DNA of 64,000 bases from Candidatus Promineofilum glycogenicum (GTDB lineage: Bacteria > Chloroflexota > Anaerolineae > Promineifilales > Promineifilaceae), in contig JADJHJ010000001.1 of NCBI GenBank assembly GCA_016707605.1, positions 620,001 to 684,000 of the forward strand, written 5' to 3'. The notes beneath the pieces are model-generated. The model saw only the letters and a list, made by a program, of their open reading frames with translations, ran no database searches and was not told where the DNA came from. A program made the position numbers and the translations under genes. Shown here piece after piece: positions 8,543-16,883 of this stretch (positions are counted from its first letter, which is position 1; every line of letters begins with the position of its first letter).

Positions 8543-9813
8543 CCGCCCGCTATCCCGGCCCGGAAACGATCCATCGCCACGTCCTCGACAACGGCATCAC
8601 CGTCCTCATCTACGAGAACATGGCCAGCAACACGGTGGCCATCGAGGGCGTGGTGCGCGCCGGGGCCATAGTCGAGTCGCCGGCGCAGGCCGGTCTGGCC
8701 GACTTTACCGCCGACCTGCTCTTGCGTGGCTCGGCCAAATGGACGTTCGAGGCCATCGCCGAGGCGCTGGAGTCGGTCGGCGCGGCCGTGTCCTTTGGCA
8801 GCAGCCGCCACACGACCGGCTTCGCCACCTATAGCCTGGTGGAAGACCTCGACCTGGCGCTCGACATCGCCGCCGATGCCCTCTGCCGGCCCACCTTCCC
8901 GGCCGACCACGTCGAGCGCGTCCGCGGCCAGACGATCACCGGGCTGCAAATGCGGGCCAACGACACGCGCAGCATGGCCCGGCTGGCCTTCTACGAGGCC
9001 GCCTACGACGGCCATCCCTACAGCCGCTCGGTCAACGGCTACGAGGAGACAGTCGCCGGTCTGGGCCGCGACGACGTGCGCGACTTCCACGCCCGGCACT
9101 ACGGGCCGCAGGACATGATCATCGGCCTGTCCGGGGCCATCGCCGCCGACGAGGCGCTACGCAAACTGGCCGCGACCTTCGGCGGCTGGCGTAACGACGG
9201 CCAGCAGACGATCCCTCTGGCCCCCGACGCCGCGCGGCCGAGTGGTCTCGTCCGCCGTCAGGTGGCCATGCCCGACAAGCACCAGGTCGACCTCGTCCTC
9301 GGCCTGCCCGGCCCGCGCCGCGCCGCGCCCGACTACCTCGACGCCAGCCTGATGAACACCATCCTGGGCGTCTTCGGCATGATGGGCCGCATCGGCCACA
9401 ACGTGCGCGAGGAGCAGGGGCTGGCCTACTACGCCTCCAGCCGGCTGGAGGGCGGGCTGGGGCCGGGGCCGTGGGCGGCTTCGGCCGGCGTCGCGCCCGA
9501 CAAAGTGGAACAGGCCATCGACTCCATCCGGCACGAGATACGCCGTATTCAGGAGGAGCCGGTGGCGGCCGAGGAGCTGGCCGACAGCCAGGCCTATCGC
9601 ACCGGTTCGCTGCCCATGAGCCTGGAGACCAATAGCGGCCTGGTGGACACGATCACCGACATGGAACTCTACGGCCTGGGCCTCGACTATCTCTATACCT
9701 ATACACCCACCATCCAGGCCATCACGCCGGAGCGCATCCAGGCCGCGGCGCGCCGCTACCTGAGCGCCGACGATCTGGTGATCGCTGTGGCCGGCCCGCT
9801 GGAGGCGCGTTGA
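8539..9813 (+). CDS. M16 family peptidase-like protein lacking the zinc site (non-catalytic partner)
   Basis: A 424-residue M16B protein starting in an ATGA overlap with the phosphatase gene. The fold markers are present (VLDNGITVLIYEN, the GLADF segment, VREEQGLAYYASS near 290). The HxxEH zinc motif is replaced: the aligned stretch is GLADFTADLLLRGS, with Asp54, Ala57 and Asp58 in place of His, Glu and His. It therefore cannot bind catalytic zinc. In heterodimeric M16B peptidases such a subunit supplies substrate-binding Arg/Tyr residues, and the zinc-bearing gene at 3696 is the likely partner. Those two genes are now separated by a pseudogene and a phosphatase gene. Confidence 0.88.
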   Translation: MTARYPGPETIHRHVLDNGITVLIYENMASNTVAIEGVVRAGAIVESPAQAGLADFTADLLLRGSAKWTFEAIAEALESVGAAVSFGSSRHTTGFATYSLVEDLDLALDIAADALCRPTFPADHVERVRGQTITGLQMRANDTRSMARLAFYEAAYDGHPYSRSVNGYEETVAGLGRDDVRDFHARHYGPQDMIIGLSGAIAADEALRKLAATFGGWRNDGQQTIPLAPDAARPSGLVRRQVAMPDKHQVDLVLGLPGPRRAAPDYLDASLMNTILGVFGMMGRIGHNVREEQGLAYYASSRLEGGLGPGPWAASAGVAPDKVEQAIDSIRHEIRRIQEEPVAAEELADSQAYRTGSLPMSLETNSGLVDTITDMELYGLGLDYLYTYTPTIQAITPERIQAAARRYLSADDLVIAVAGPLEAR

Positions 9814-10229
9814 TGTTGGCGACGGGCATTGACCTCATCGAGATTGAGCGCGTGCGGCGCGGCCTGGAGCGCTACGGCGCGCGCTTCGCCAACCGCTTCT
9901 TCACCGCCCGCGAACAGGCGCAGTGCGCCGGGCGGGTGGACAGCCTGGCCGGGCGCTTCGCCGTCAAGGAGGCCGTCGGCAAGGCGCTGGGCACGGGCAT
10001 TGGCGACGTGGGCTGGAAGGATATCGAAGTGCTCAGCGACGACCGCGGCCGCCCCCACCTGACGCTCCACAACGCCGCCGAGCAACTGGCCGCCGAGCGC
10101 GGCCTGCGTGACTGGGCGATTAGCCTGTCGCATACGGCGACGCACGCGGTGGGTCTCGCTGTCGCGCAGGGCGCACCCCCTCGCCCTCTGGGAGAGGGTT
10201 GGGGAGAGGGGCCGGAGGTAGCACAATGA
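9813..10229 (+). CDS. acpS: Holo-[acyl-carrier-protein] synthase (AcpS)
   Basis: A 138-residue phosphopantetheinyl transferase that converts apo-ACP to holo-ACP using CoA. The family motifs are GIDLIEIERV (5-14), FFTAREQ and RFAVKEAVGKAL with the Mg-binding Glu. The gene is translationally coupled to the M16 gene: TGATG places the stop and the ATG together, with GGAGG upstream. A TTG three bases earlier is also in frame. The body of AcpS ends near GLAVAQG. The last 15 or so residues (PPRPLGEGWGEGPEVAQ) are encoded by a family K palindrome, so they are a repeat-derived tail rather than conserved enzyme. It overlaps the LmbE gene by four bases. Confidence 0.93.
   Translation: MLATGIDLIEIERVRRGLERYGARFANRFFTAREQAQCAGRVDSLAGRFAVKEAVGKALGTGIGDVGWKDIEVLSDDRGRPHLTLHNAAEQLAAERGLRDWAISLSHTATHAVGLAVAQGAPPRPLGEGWGEGPEVAQ
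10176..10212. repeat. Family K palindrome (CCCTCTCC/GGAGAGGG words) encoding the AcpS tail
   Basis: CCCCTCGCCCTCT is followed by GGAGAGGGTTGGGGAGAGGGG, an imperfect inverted repeat that lies wholly in the acpS reading frame. Related copies are at 14977 and 31448. Confidence 0.6.
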
Positions 10230-11083
10230 CCTCCCGCCGCCTCCTGGCCATCCTGGCCCACCCCGACGACGAATCCTTCGGCATCGGCGGCACGCTGGCC
10301 CGCTACGCCGATGAAGGCGTCGACGTCCACATCGCCATCGCCACCGATGGCGTGGCCGGTTCCGTTGCCGCCGGCTATGAACACACCCTCGTGGAACTGG
10401 CTGCTGTGCGCCACAAAGAGTTGGAAGAAGCCGTGGCCGTCCTGGGCGGCGCGCTCCACACCTTCGGCTACCGCGACTCCGGCTACATCGGCGACCCGGC
10501 CAACCAGCACCCCGACGCCTTCATCAACGCCGACGAGCGCCAGGCCATCGGCCGCGTCGTCGAACTGATCCGCCATATTCGACCGCAAGTCGTCATCACC
10601 CACGACGAGACGGGCGGCTACTACCATCCCGACCACATCTTCTGCTGGAAGATCACCAGCGCCGGTTTCGCCGCCGCGGCCGACGCCACACAGTACCCGG
10701 AGATCGGCCCCGCGCCCTACCAGCCGCAGCGACTCTACTACACCGGCTTCTCCAACCGCATGGTCAAGGTCTTCACCTGGCTCATGCGCCTGCGCGGCCA
10801 GGACCCCAAGCGCGCCGGCCGCAACAAGGACATCGACTGGACGCGGATCGGCATCGAGCCGCCCCGTCTGCACGCCCACATCGACTACCGGCGCTACTGG
10901 GATGCCAAGCGCACCGCCGGCGCGGCCCACGCCAGCCAGGGCGGCGGCATGGCCCGCAGCCGGCTGCTGCCCGAACCCCTCCAGCGCCGCTACATGGCCA
11001 CGGAGACCTTCATCCGCGCCTACCCGCCCGCCCCCGACGGCTTTCGCGAGCATGATCTATTTGCGGGAGTAGTTGACAGTTGA
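10226..11083 (+). CDS. LmbE/PIG-L family zinc deacetylase
   Basis: A 285-residue member of the PIG-L/LmbE family, zinc hydrolases that remove N-acetyl groups from sugar conjugates (MshB, BshB and others). The zinc motif AHPDDESFG lies at residues 11-19 and the third ligand region is GGYYHPDHIF near 131-140. The length matches MshB-like members. ATG at 10226 overlaps the acpS stop as ATGA, and GGAGG precedes it. Substrate is unknown; mycothiol- or bacillithiol-type thiols, or a glycoconjugate, are possible. It is the last gene of the 6725-11083 run before a palindrome. Confidence 0.88.
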   Translation: MTSRRLLAILAHPDDESFGIGGTLARYADEGVDVHIAIATDGVAGSVAAGYEHTLVELAAVRHKELEEAVAVLGGALHTFGYRDSGYIGDPANQHPDAFINADERQAIGRVVELIRHIRPQVVITHDETGGYYHPDHIFCWKITSAGFAAAADATQYPEIGPAPYQPQRLYYTGFSNRMVKVFTWLMRLRGQDPKRAGRNKDIDWTRIGIEPPRLHAHIDYRRYWDAKRTAGAAHASQGGGMARSRLLPEPLQRRYMATETFIRAYPPAPDGFREHDLFAGVVDS

Positions 11084-11155
11084 CAGTTGACAGTTGACAG
11101 TTCGTGACCAATGAACCACCAACTAACAACTGCCAACTAACAACTAACAACCGAG
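11080..11155. repeat. Imperfect palindrome, family C (GTTGACA / CAACTAACAACT words)
   Basis: Four tandem AGTTGACA-like words are followed by inverted, slightly diverged CAACTAACAACT words. The first base pairs overlap the LmbE stop codon. The better-preserved copy is at 15446-15532. Confidence 0.7.
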
Positions 11156-11164
11156 GATGCGACA

Positions 11165-12118
11165 ATGACATTCCGACGAGTAATGCGACTTCTGGGACTT
11201 TTGGCCGGGCTGGCTGCCGGGCTGACGGCGGCCATCGTGGCCCTGTTCGCGCGACGCATGATCGCTCCCACCCGCCAACCGCTGTGGTGCACGCCGGACG
11301 AAATGGGCCTGCCCTTTGAAAACGTCAACTTTCCGGCACGCGACAGCGTCCGCCTGTCGGGCTGGTTCATCCCCGCCGCGCGCGCCGAAGGGGGCAACGC
11401 CACGGTCATTCTGCTGCACGGCTGGGCCTGGAACCGGCTGGGCGACGCCGCCGACGACCTGCTGGCCAACTTCTCCGGCACGACGCCCGTCGAACTGCTG
11501 CGGCTGGCCCATGCCCTGCACTACGAGGGGTATCATGTGCTCATGTTCGACCTGCGCAACCACGGCGAGAGCGCCGCTCACCCGCCGGTGACGTTCGGCC
11601 AGAGCGAGGCCGACGACCTGCTGGGCGCGCTGGCCTATTTGAGCGCGCGGCCTGACGTGGATCCCGCCCGCCTGGCGGCCATCGGCTTCTCGATGGGGGC
11701 CAACGCCATCCTCTACGCCCTGCCACAGACGGATGCGCTGTGCGCGGCCATCGCCGTCCAGCCCTCCACGGCGGCCGTCTTCGCCGAGGGGTACGCCGAC
11801 GACCTGCTGGGGCCGGCGGCCGGCGTCGTGCGCCCGCTGGTGGAGGCGACCTACGCCGCCGTCACCGGCGTGCCGCTGGGGGCGCTGCAACCCGCCTTCG
11901 CCGTGGCCGGGGCCGACTCCATGCGCCCGACGCCGGTGCTGTTCGTGCAGTCCAAGGCCGACCGCTGGGGTTCGCTGGCCGATGCCGCGCAGTTGGCCGC
12001 GGCCACGCCCGGCGGCGAAGGGCCGCTCTACGTCGACGGCGACCACCACTATCAGGGATACCAGTACCTCATCGAAAACCCCCGCGTCGCCGTGACCTTC
12101 TTGGAGCAGTACTTATAG
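11165..12118 (+). CDS. Alpha/beta hydrolase, membrane-anchored
   Basis: A 317-residue alpha/beta hydrolase with an N-terminal membrane anchor at about 8-30 (LLGLLAGLAAGLTAAIVALF). The oxyanion-strand motif is VILLHGW (about 79-85), the nucleophile elbow is GFSMGA with Ser near 176, and the likely catalytic His lies in DGDHHYQG near the C-terminus. The pattern resembles the BEM46/YqkD group with an extracytoplasmic or membrane-side lid. The start follows GAGG. It ends seven bases before the large regulator gene, so the two may be co-transcribed. Substrate not deducible. Confidence 0.85.
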   Translation: MTFRRVMRLLGLLAGLAAGLTAAIVALFARRMIAPTRQPLWCTPDEMGLPFENVNFPARDSVRLSGWFIPAARAEGGNATVILLHGWAWNRLGDAADDLLANFSGTTPVELLRLAHALHYEGYHVLMFDLRNHGESAAHPPVTFGQSEADDLLGALAYLSARPDVDPARLAAIGFSMGANAILYALPQTDALCAAIAVQPSTAAVFAEGYADDLLGPAAGVVRPLVEATYAAVTGVPLGALQPAFAVAGADSMRPTPVLFVQSKADRWGSLADAAQLAAATPGGEGPLYVDGDHHYQGYQYLIENPRVAVTFLEQYL

Positions 12119-12124
12119 GAGATC

Positions 12125-15100
12125 ATGGCCCGGCCTGTCACCGTTCTGCGCACGAAGATCAGCCCGCCGCGAGTGGGCGCGCGCACGCTGGAGCGTCCGC
12201 GCCTGTCCGGGCTGCTGGCCGAGGCGCTCAACCACCGGCTGACCCTCATCCAGGCCGGGGCGGGCTTCGGCAAGACGACGGCTCTGGCCGGTCTGGCCGG
12301 CCGGCCGCAGCCGCTCATCTGGTACCAGTTGATGGAGGAAGACCGCGATCCGCTCGTCTTCTTGCTCCACCTGTGCCATGCCTCCCGCCTGGCCCTGCCC
12401 GACCTCAGCGACCTGCCCATCGCCCTGCTGGAGTCGTGGGACGGCACGAGCAGCCCGCTGCCCTCGACGCGCATCCTCGACGAGTGGCTCAACAGCCTGA
12501 GCGCGGCGCTGCGTGGCCCGGCGCGGCTGGTGCTCGACGACAGCCACGTCGTCGCCGCCGCGCCGGAGATCGTCCAGTTGCTCGACCGGCTGATCGGCCT
12601 GGCCCCCGACGATCTGCACGTCCTCCTGGCCGGGCGCGCGCCGTTGACGCTGCCCGGCCTGGCCCGCTGGACGGCGTGCGGCCTGGTGCTGGTCATCGAC
12701 CGGGCGGCGCTGGCCTTCACCGCCGACGAGATCGCCGACCTCTTCGCCCGCGCCTACGGCTACGAGTTGACCGGCGACGAAGCGGAGCGCCTGCTGGAAG
12801 CGACCGAGGGCTGGGCCATCGCCCTGCAACTGGTGTGGCAGAGCCTGCGCGGCGGCGCGTTCGCCTCGGTCGAGGACGTGCTGTCGAATCAGGCGGCGTC
12901 GCTCGACAGCCTGTTCCACCTGCTGGCGACGGAGATTTTCGCCGGGCAGCCGGCCGACGTGCAGGCCTTCCTGCGGGCCACGTCCATCCTGCGCGTCATC
13001 ACCCCCGAAGCGTGCAACGCGCTCCACAGCGAGGGACTGCCCATCGCCGACAGTGCGGCCATGCTGGCCTATCTGCGGCGCATTGACCTGTTCATGGTCG
13101 ATCTGGGCGACGGCAGCCTGCGCTACCACCACATCTTTCACCACTTTCTGGAGCAACTGGCCGAGCCGGCCTCGCGCCGCGTCACCCATCTGCTGGCCGC
13201 GGCCTACTTTCAGGAGCGCGACGACCTGGGCGAAGCGCTCTATCATCTCCAGAAGGCGGCCGACATCGAGGCCACGGCCGGTGTACTCGACGGCTACGGC
13301 GCGCAACTGCTGGCCACCGGACGGCTGGACACCCTGGCCGGCTATCTGGCCGCCGTGCCGCCCGAGGTGCTGCAAGGCCACCCGGCCCTGCTCTTCTATC
13401 TGGGCGAACTGGCCCGGCTGCGCAGCCGCTTCCAGGAGGCGCTGGGCTGGTATCAGCAGGCGGAGACGGCCTGGCGCGAGCGCGCCCAGCCGGAGGGCGT
13501 CAGTCGCGCCCTGCGCGGCCAGGCCCGCGTCTACCTCGACACCGTCAACCCCAGCCAGGCCGAGGCCCTGCTGGAGCGCTCCATCCGGCTGAGCGAGGGG
13601 GTCGAAAGCCACGAGATGCGCGCCCGTCTCTACGAGTTGCTGGCCGAGAACAAGCTCAACCTGGGCCACATCGCCGAGGCCGAGAGCCTGCGCCGCCAGG
13701 CCGACGCCCTGCGCAGCGCCAGCCCGTCCGACTCGCAACTGCTCTATCGCGTCCTGTTGCGCACCGGCCGGCTGGACGAGGCGCGGCGCAAGCTGGAGGA
13801 GCGGGCTGCGGCCGAGCAAGTGACCCCCGTGCTGACGCCGCGCGCCCACCGCGAGACGCACCTGCTGCTCTCGCTGGTCTACAGCCTGCAAGGGCGCGGC
13901 CAGGACGCCCACGTCTTCGCCCGCGAGGGCGGGCGGCGCGGCGTCGATCTGCGCTCCCCCTTCGTCACCGCCGTCGGCCACTTGCGCCAGGGGCACGCGC
14001 TGGCGCTGCTGGCCGAGGGCCACAACTACGGGCCGGCGCGGGAGCAGTATGAGCAGGCCATCGCCATCAGCCGCGAGATCGCCGTGTCGCGCCTGATGGT
14101 CGAGGCCAGTTGGGGGCTGTGTCGCGCCTACGGCTACGCCGGCGACCTGGCCCGCGCCTTGCCGGCGGCCACCGAGGGGATCGAGATCGCCACCGCCGCC
14201 GGCGACGAGTGGATCGCCTCGCTGGTGCGCGTGTCGATGGGCGCGGGGCTGGCCCTGGCCGGGCGCTACGAGGCGGCGCTGGAGTGGTTGAGCCGGGCGT
14301 TGCAGGGCTTCCAGGAGTGCAGCGACTCCTTTGGGGCCTGCGCGGCGCGGCTGTGGCTGGCCGTCGTGCGCCGCCAACAGGGCAAGCTTGACCTGTTGCC
14401 GCAACTGCTGCCCGCGGCCCTGGCCGCCTGCGAGGACAACGGCTACGACTACCTGCTGACGCGGCCGACCTTCCTGGGGCCGCCCGATGAGCGCGTCTTC
14501 ACGCCGCTGCTGGTGCTGGCCCGCGAACGCGGCTGGCGGGCCGAGTACGCCGGGCGGCTGCTGACCAGCCTCGGCCTGGCCCAGGCCACCCACCACCCCG
14601 GCTACCGGGTGCGCGTCTTCGCCCTGGGCGGCTTCACCGTCCACAAGGGGCAGACACCCATCGCCGCCAACAGTTGGCGGCGGGCCAAGGCGCGGCAGTT
14701 GTTCCAACTGCTGCTGACCTATCGCCACACCGCCCTGGACCGCGACCAGATTCTGGAGCACCTCTGGCCGGGCATGGAGCCGGCCGCGGCCGGGCGCAAC
14801 TTCAAGGTGACGCTCAACACGCTCTACCAGGTGTTGGAGCCGGAGCGCGCGCCGGGGGCTGAGTCGGCCTTCGTCCACCGCGACGGCACAGCCTACTGCC
14901 TGCGGGCCGGGGCCGACCTGTGGCTGGATGCCGAACAGTTCACCTGCCTCATCGGTCAAGCCCGCACAGCCACAATCCCCTCTCCCCCTGGCAGAGGGCT
15001 GGGGAGAGGGTCTTCTCCCCCGCCGTCAAATGCCATGTCCCTGCTTGAAGAGGCCGTGGCCCTCTATAAAGGCGACTACCTGCCTGAAGCTATCTACGAA

Positions 15101-15403
15101 ACGTGGGCCGCGGCCGAGCGCGAGCGCCTGGCGGTCATGTTCCTCGGCGCGGCCGACCGCCTAGCCGAGCTATACCTGGAGGCCCGGCGTTACGAGCAGG
15201 CCATCGAATTGGGCCACCGTATTCTGGCCGCCGACAACTGCTGGGAGCGCGCCTACCGCCACCTGATGATCGCCTACGACCGGCTGGGCAACCGCGGCCA
15301 GATCGCCCGCGTCTACCAGCGCTGCGTGCAGACGCTACGCGATGAACTGGACGTGGCCCCCACCGACGAAACGACCAACCTCTTTGCCCAACTGACCGCC
15401 TAG
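12125..15403 (+). CDS. MalT-like STAND ATPase / SARP (BTAD) transcriptional regulator
   Basis: A 1092-residue regulator. The N-terminus reads VTVLRTKISPPRVGARTLER, the usual start of MalT/LuxR-type STAND proteins. Walker A is AGAGFGKT (44-51), and a Walker B-like LVLDDSHVV follows near 135-143. The centre (about 340-820) is a TPR-rich sensor array. The C-terminus is not a LuxR HTH. It is an OmpR-like winged helix (about 827-920, with WRRAKARQLFQLLL) plus a BTAD domain (about 970-1092). Residues about 951-967 (SPPGRGLGRGSSPPP) come from a family K palindrome inserted in frame between winged helix and BTAD. Such proteins bind DNA when an inducer releases the NTPase. The target may be the acyl-CoA block downstream; this is inference. 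Confidence 0.9.
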   Translation: MARPVTVLRTKISPPRVGARTLERPRLSGLLAEALNHRLTLIQAGAGFGKTTALAGLAGRPQPLIWYQLMEEDRDPLVFLLHLCHASRLALPDLSDLPIALLESWDGTSSPLPSTRILDEWLNSLSAALRGPARLVLDDSHVVAAAPEIVQLLDRLIGLAPDDLHVLLAGRAPLTLPGLARWTACGLVLVIDRAALAFTADEIADLFARAYGYELTGDEAERLLEATEGWAIALQLVWQSLRGGAFASVEDVLSNQAASLDSLFHLLATEIFAGQPADVQAFLRATSILRVITPEACNALHSEGLPIADSAAMLAYLRRIDLFMVDLGDGSLRYHHIFHHFLEQLAEPASRRVTHLLAAAYFQERDDLGEALYHLQKAADIEATAGVLDGYGAQLLATGRLDTLAGYLAAVPPEVLQGHPALLFYLGELARLRSRFQEALGWYQQAETAWRERAQPEGVSRALRGQARVYLDTVNPSQAEALLERSIRLSEGVESHEMRARLYELLAENKLNLGHIAEAESLRRQADALRSASPSDSQLLYRVLLRTGRLDEARRKLEERAAAEQVTPVLTPRAHRETHLLLSLVYSLQGRGQDAHVFAREGGRRGVDLRSPFVTAVGHLRQGHALALLAEGHNYGPAREQYEQAIAISREIAVSRLMVEASWGLCRAYGYAGDLARALPAATEGIEIATAAGDEWIASLVRVSMGAGLALAGRYEAALEWLSRALQGFQECSDSFGACAARLWLAVVRRQQGKLDLLPQLLPAALAACEDNGYDYLLTRPTFLGPPDERVFTPLLVLARERGWRAEYAGRLLTSLGLAQATHHPGYRVRVFALGGFTVHKGQTPIAANSWRRAKARQLFQLLLTYRHTALDRDQILEHLWPGMEPAAAGRNFKVTLNTLYQVLEPERAPGAESAFVHRDGTAYCLRAGADLWLDAEQFTCLIGQARTATIPSPPGRGLGRGSSPPPSNAMSLLEEAVALYKGDYLPEAIYETWAAAERERLAVMFLGAADRLAELYLEARRYEQAIELGHRILAADNCWERAYRHLMIAYDRLGNRGQIARVYQRCVQTLRDELDVAPTDETTNLFAQLTA
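14977..15010. repeat. Family K palindrome inside the SARP regulator gene
   Basis: CCCCTCTCCCCCTGG is followed by CAGAGGGCTGGGGAGAGGG, an inverted repeat lying in frame between two conserved domains. It has no protein-domain counterpart. Confidence 0.65.
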
Positions 15404-15445
15404 CCTGTCTGTAACTCCTCGGTAGCCGGCGTTTGCTATCTTACT

Positions 15446-15532
15446 AGTTGTCAGTTGACAGTTGTGAGTTGTCAGCGGCAACCGACCATTGACGCTGACA
15501 ACTCACAACTGACAACTGACAACTGACAACTC
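15446..15532. repeat. Palindrome, family C (GTTGTCAGTTGACAG words)
   Basis: The left arm at 15446-15477 matches the complement of the right arm from 15492 onward, with tandem CAACTGACAACTGA words. It fills most of the 150-base gap after the regulator gene. Confidence 0.85.
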
Positions 15533-15553
15533 CTTACTGAAAAGGTAGCTCCC

Positions 15554-15784
15554 TTGGAAGAGACTTCGCCCGAGATCACGTCGTTTGTCGTCCGGTTTGT
15601 CCATTCGGGGCCGCCCGAAAATGCCGCCCTGCGCGGCTCCATCCTGAACGTGCAGACCAACCAGGAGCAGCCCTTCCTGCGCTGGGAAGAGGCCGTGGCC
15701 TTCATCCGCCGCTACGTCACGCTCAGTGAAGTGGCCGGTGGTCAGTGGCCAGTGGCCGGCAATCAGACGGAGAGAGAAGAGTAG
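15554..15784 (+). CDS. Small conserved-looking protein of unknown function, TTG start
   Basis: A 76-residue reading frame starting at TTG with AAAGGTAGC upstream. The first 56 residues (EITSFVVRFVHS, then RGSILNVQ, then RWEEAVAFIRRYV) look like a genuine small folded protein and are unlike the shadow frames around it. The last 20 residues (AGGQWPVAGNQTEREE) are encoded by the family D repeat. I recall short proteins of this pattern in Chloroflexota but cannot name a domain. It lies between the regulator and the KAS III-like gene. Confidence 0.55.
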   Translation: MEETSPEITSFVVRFVHSGPPENAALRGSILNVQTNQEQPFLRWEEAVAFIRRYVTLSEVAGGQWPVAGNQTEREE

Positions 15785-15832
15785 TATTCAGTGGTCAGTG
15801 GCCAGTACTGGCCACTGACCACTGACCACTGG
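15733..15832. repeat. Family D palindrome (CAGTGGTCAGTGGCC words) abutting the KAS III-like gene
   Basis: The core at 15789-15824 is a perfect loop-free palindrome of two 18-base arms centred on CCAGTACTGG. Degenerate copies of the same words extend left to 15733. The right end is seven bases from the next start codon, leaving no room for a normal ribosome-binding site. Confidence 0.85.
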
Positions 15833-15838
15833 AACAAA

Positions 15839-16834
15839 ATGACCCGAATCGCCCAAATCCTCTCCACCGGCAGCTACGTGCCGGAACGTGTTGTGACCAA
15901 CGCCGAGATCGACGCGATTCTCGGCGAAGCCACCAGCGACTGGCTGGTGGCCAATGTCGGCATCCGCGAGCGGCGCTGGATGGCCCCGGAGCAGATGACC
16001 TCTGACCTGATCGTCGAGGCGTCGCGCCGGGCGCTGGACAAGGCCGGCGTGCGGCCGGAGCAGTTGAACCTCATCATCGTCTCCACCGACACGCCCGACT
16101 ACCTATCGCCGGGCACGTCGGTCGTCGTCCAGTACAAGCTGGGCGCGGTCAACGCCGGGGCCTACGACGTCAATAGCGCCTGCGCCGGCTGGGTGACGGC
16201 CCTCGACCAGGGGGCGCGCACCATCGCCACCGACAGCGCCATGAACTACGTGCTCGTCGCCGGCGGCTACGGCATGAGCCGCTTCCTCGACCTGACCGAC
16301 AAGAAGACGGCCAACCTTTTCGCCGACGGGGCGGGGGCGGCCGTGCTCGGCGTGGGCGACCAACCTGGCTTCCTGGCCGGCAACCTGCTGGCCAAGGGGG
16401 AGTACCACGACGCGCTGGGCATCTATGGCGGCGGGACGTACTGCCCCAGCACGCCGGAGAACCTGGCCGCCTATGGCCCGCCGCGCGTGCAGTTCGTCAA
16501 GAAGTTCCCGCGCACCTTCAACACCGAGTACTGGCCCAAGCTCATCCAGGGCGCGCTGGACAAGGCCGGGCTGACCCTGGACGACATCGACCACTACCTG
16601 TTCACCCAGCTCAACCTGCGCACCATCGAAGCCATGATGGAGCTGCTCGGCCAGCCGCTGGACAAGGCACACTGGGTCATGGACAAGTGGGGCTACACCG
16701 GCTCGCCCTGCGTCATCATGGCCCTCGACGACGCCATCGCCAACGGCCGCGGCCCCCAGCCCGGCGAACACGTCCTCTTCTGCGCCAGCGGCGGCGGGAT
16801 TAGTATGGCGGCGTCGGTTTGGCGCTGGGTCTAG
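15839..16834 (+). CDS. Beta-ketoacyl-ACP synthase III-like (thiolase-fold) enzyme with altered active site
   Basis: A 331-residue FabH-family protein. The nucleophile is Cys115 in NSACAGW. The GFCWGAG-like end motif is FCASGGGISMAA (314-325). The two other catalytic residues of FabH are not conserved. The HQAN-type motif reads TQLN, with Thr256 at the His position. The Asn of the GNT motif is Tyr286 in KWGYTGSP. Condensation chemistry of normal KAS III needs His and Asn to decarboxylate malonyl-ACP, so this protein is more likely an acyltransferase or a non-decarboxylative condensing enzyme. It heads the acyl-CoA ligase block. The start is chosen at the first ATG matching the family N-terminus; no Shine-Dalgarno is visible. 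Confidence 0.85.
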   Translation: MTRIAQILSTGSYVPERVVTNAEIDAILGEATSDWLVANVGIRERRWMAPEQMTSDLIVEASRRALDKAGVRPEQLNLIIVSTDTPDYLSPGTSVVVQYKLGAVNAGAYDVNSACAGWVTALDQGARTIATDSAMNYVLVAGGYGMSRFLDLTDKKTANLFADGAGAAVLGVGDQPGFLAGNLLAKGEYHDALGIYGGGTYCPSTPENLAAYGPPRVQFVKKFPRTFNTEYWPKLIQGALDKAGLTLDDIDHYLFTQLNLRTIEAMMELLGQPLDKAHWVMDKWGYTGSPCVIMALDDAIANGRGPQPGEHVLFCASGGGISMAASVWRWV

Positions 16835-16883
16835 GGCAGGGGCTCTCCGCCGGCCCTGAACCGGAACCTGCCGGAGGTACACT

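Noticed and set aside
12113..14959. 948-residue open frame antisense to the MalT/SARP regulator
   Set aside because: Its composition (Gln, Gly, Arg, Ala and Val runs) is typical of codon-position shadows. The sense strand has Walker, TPR and BTAD domains.
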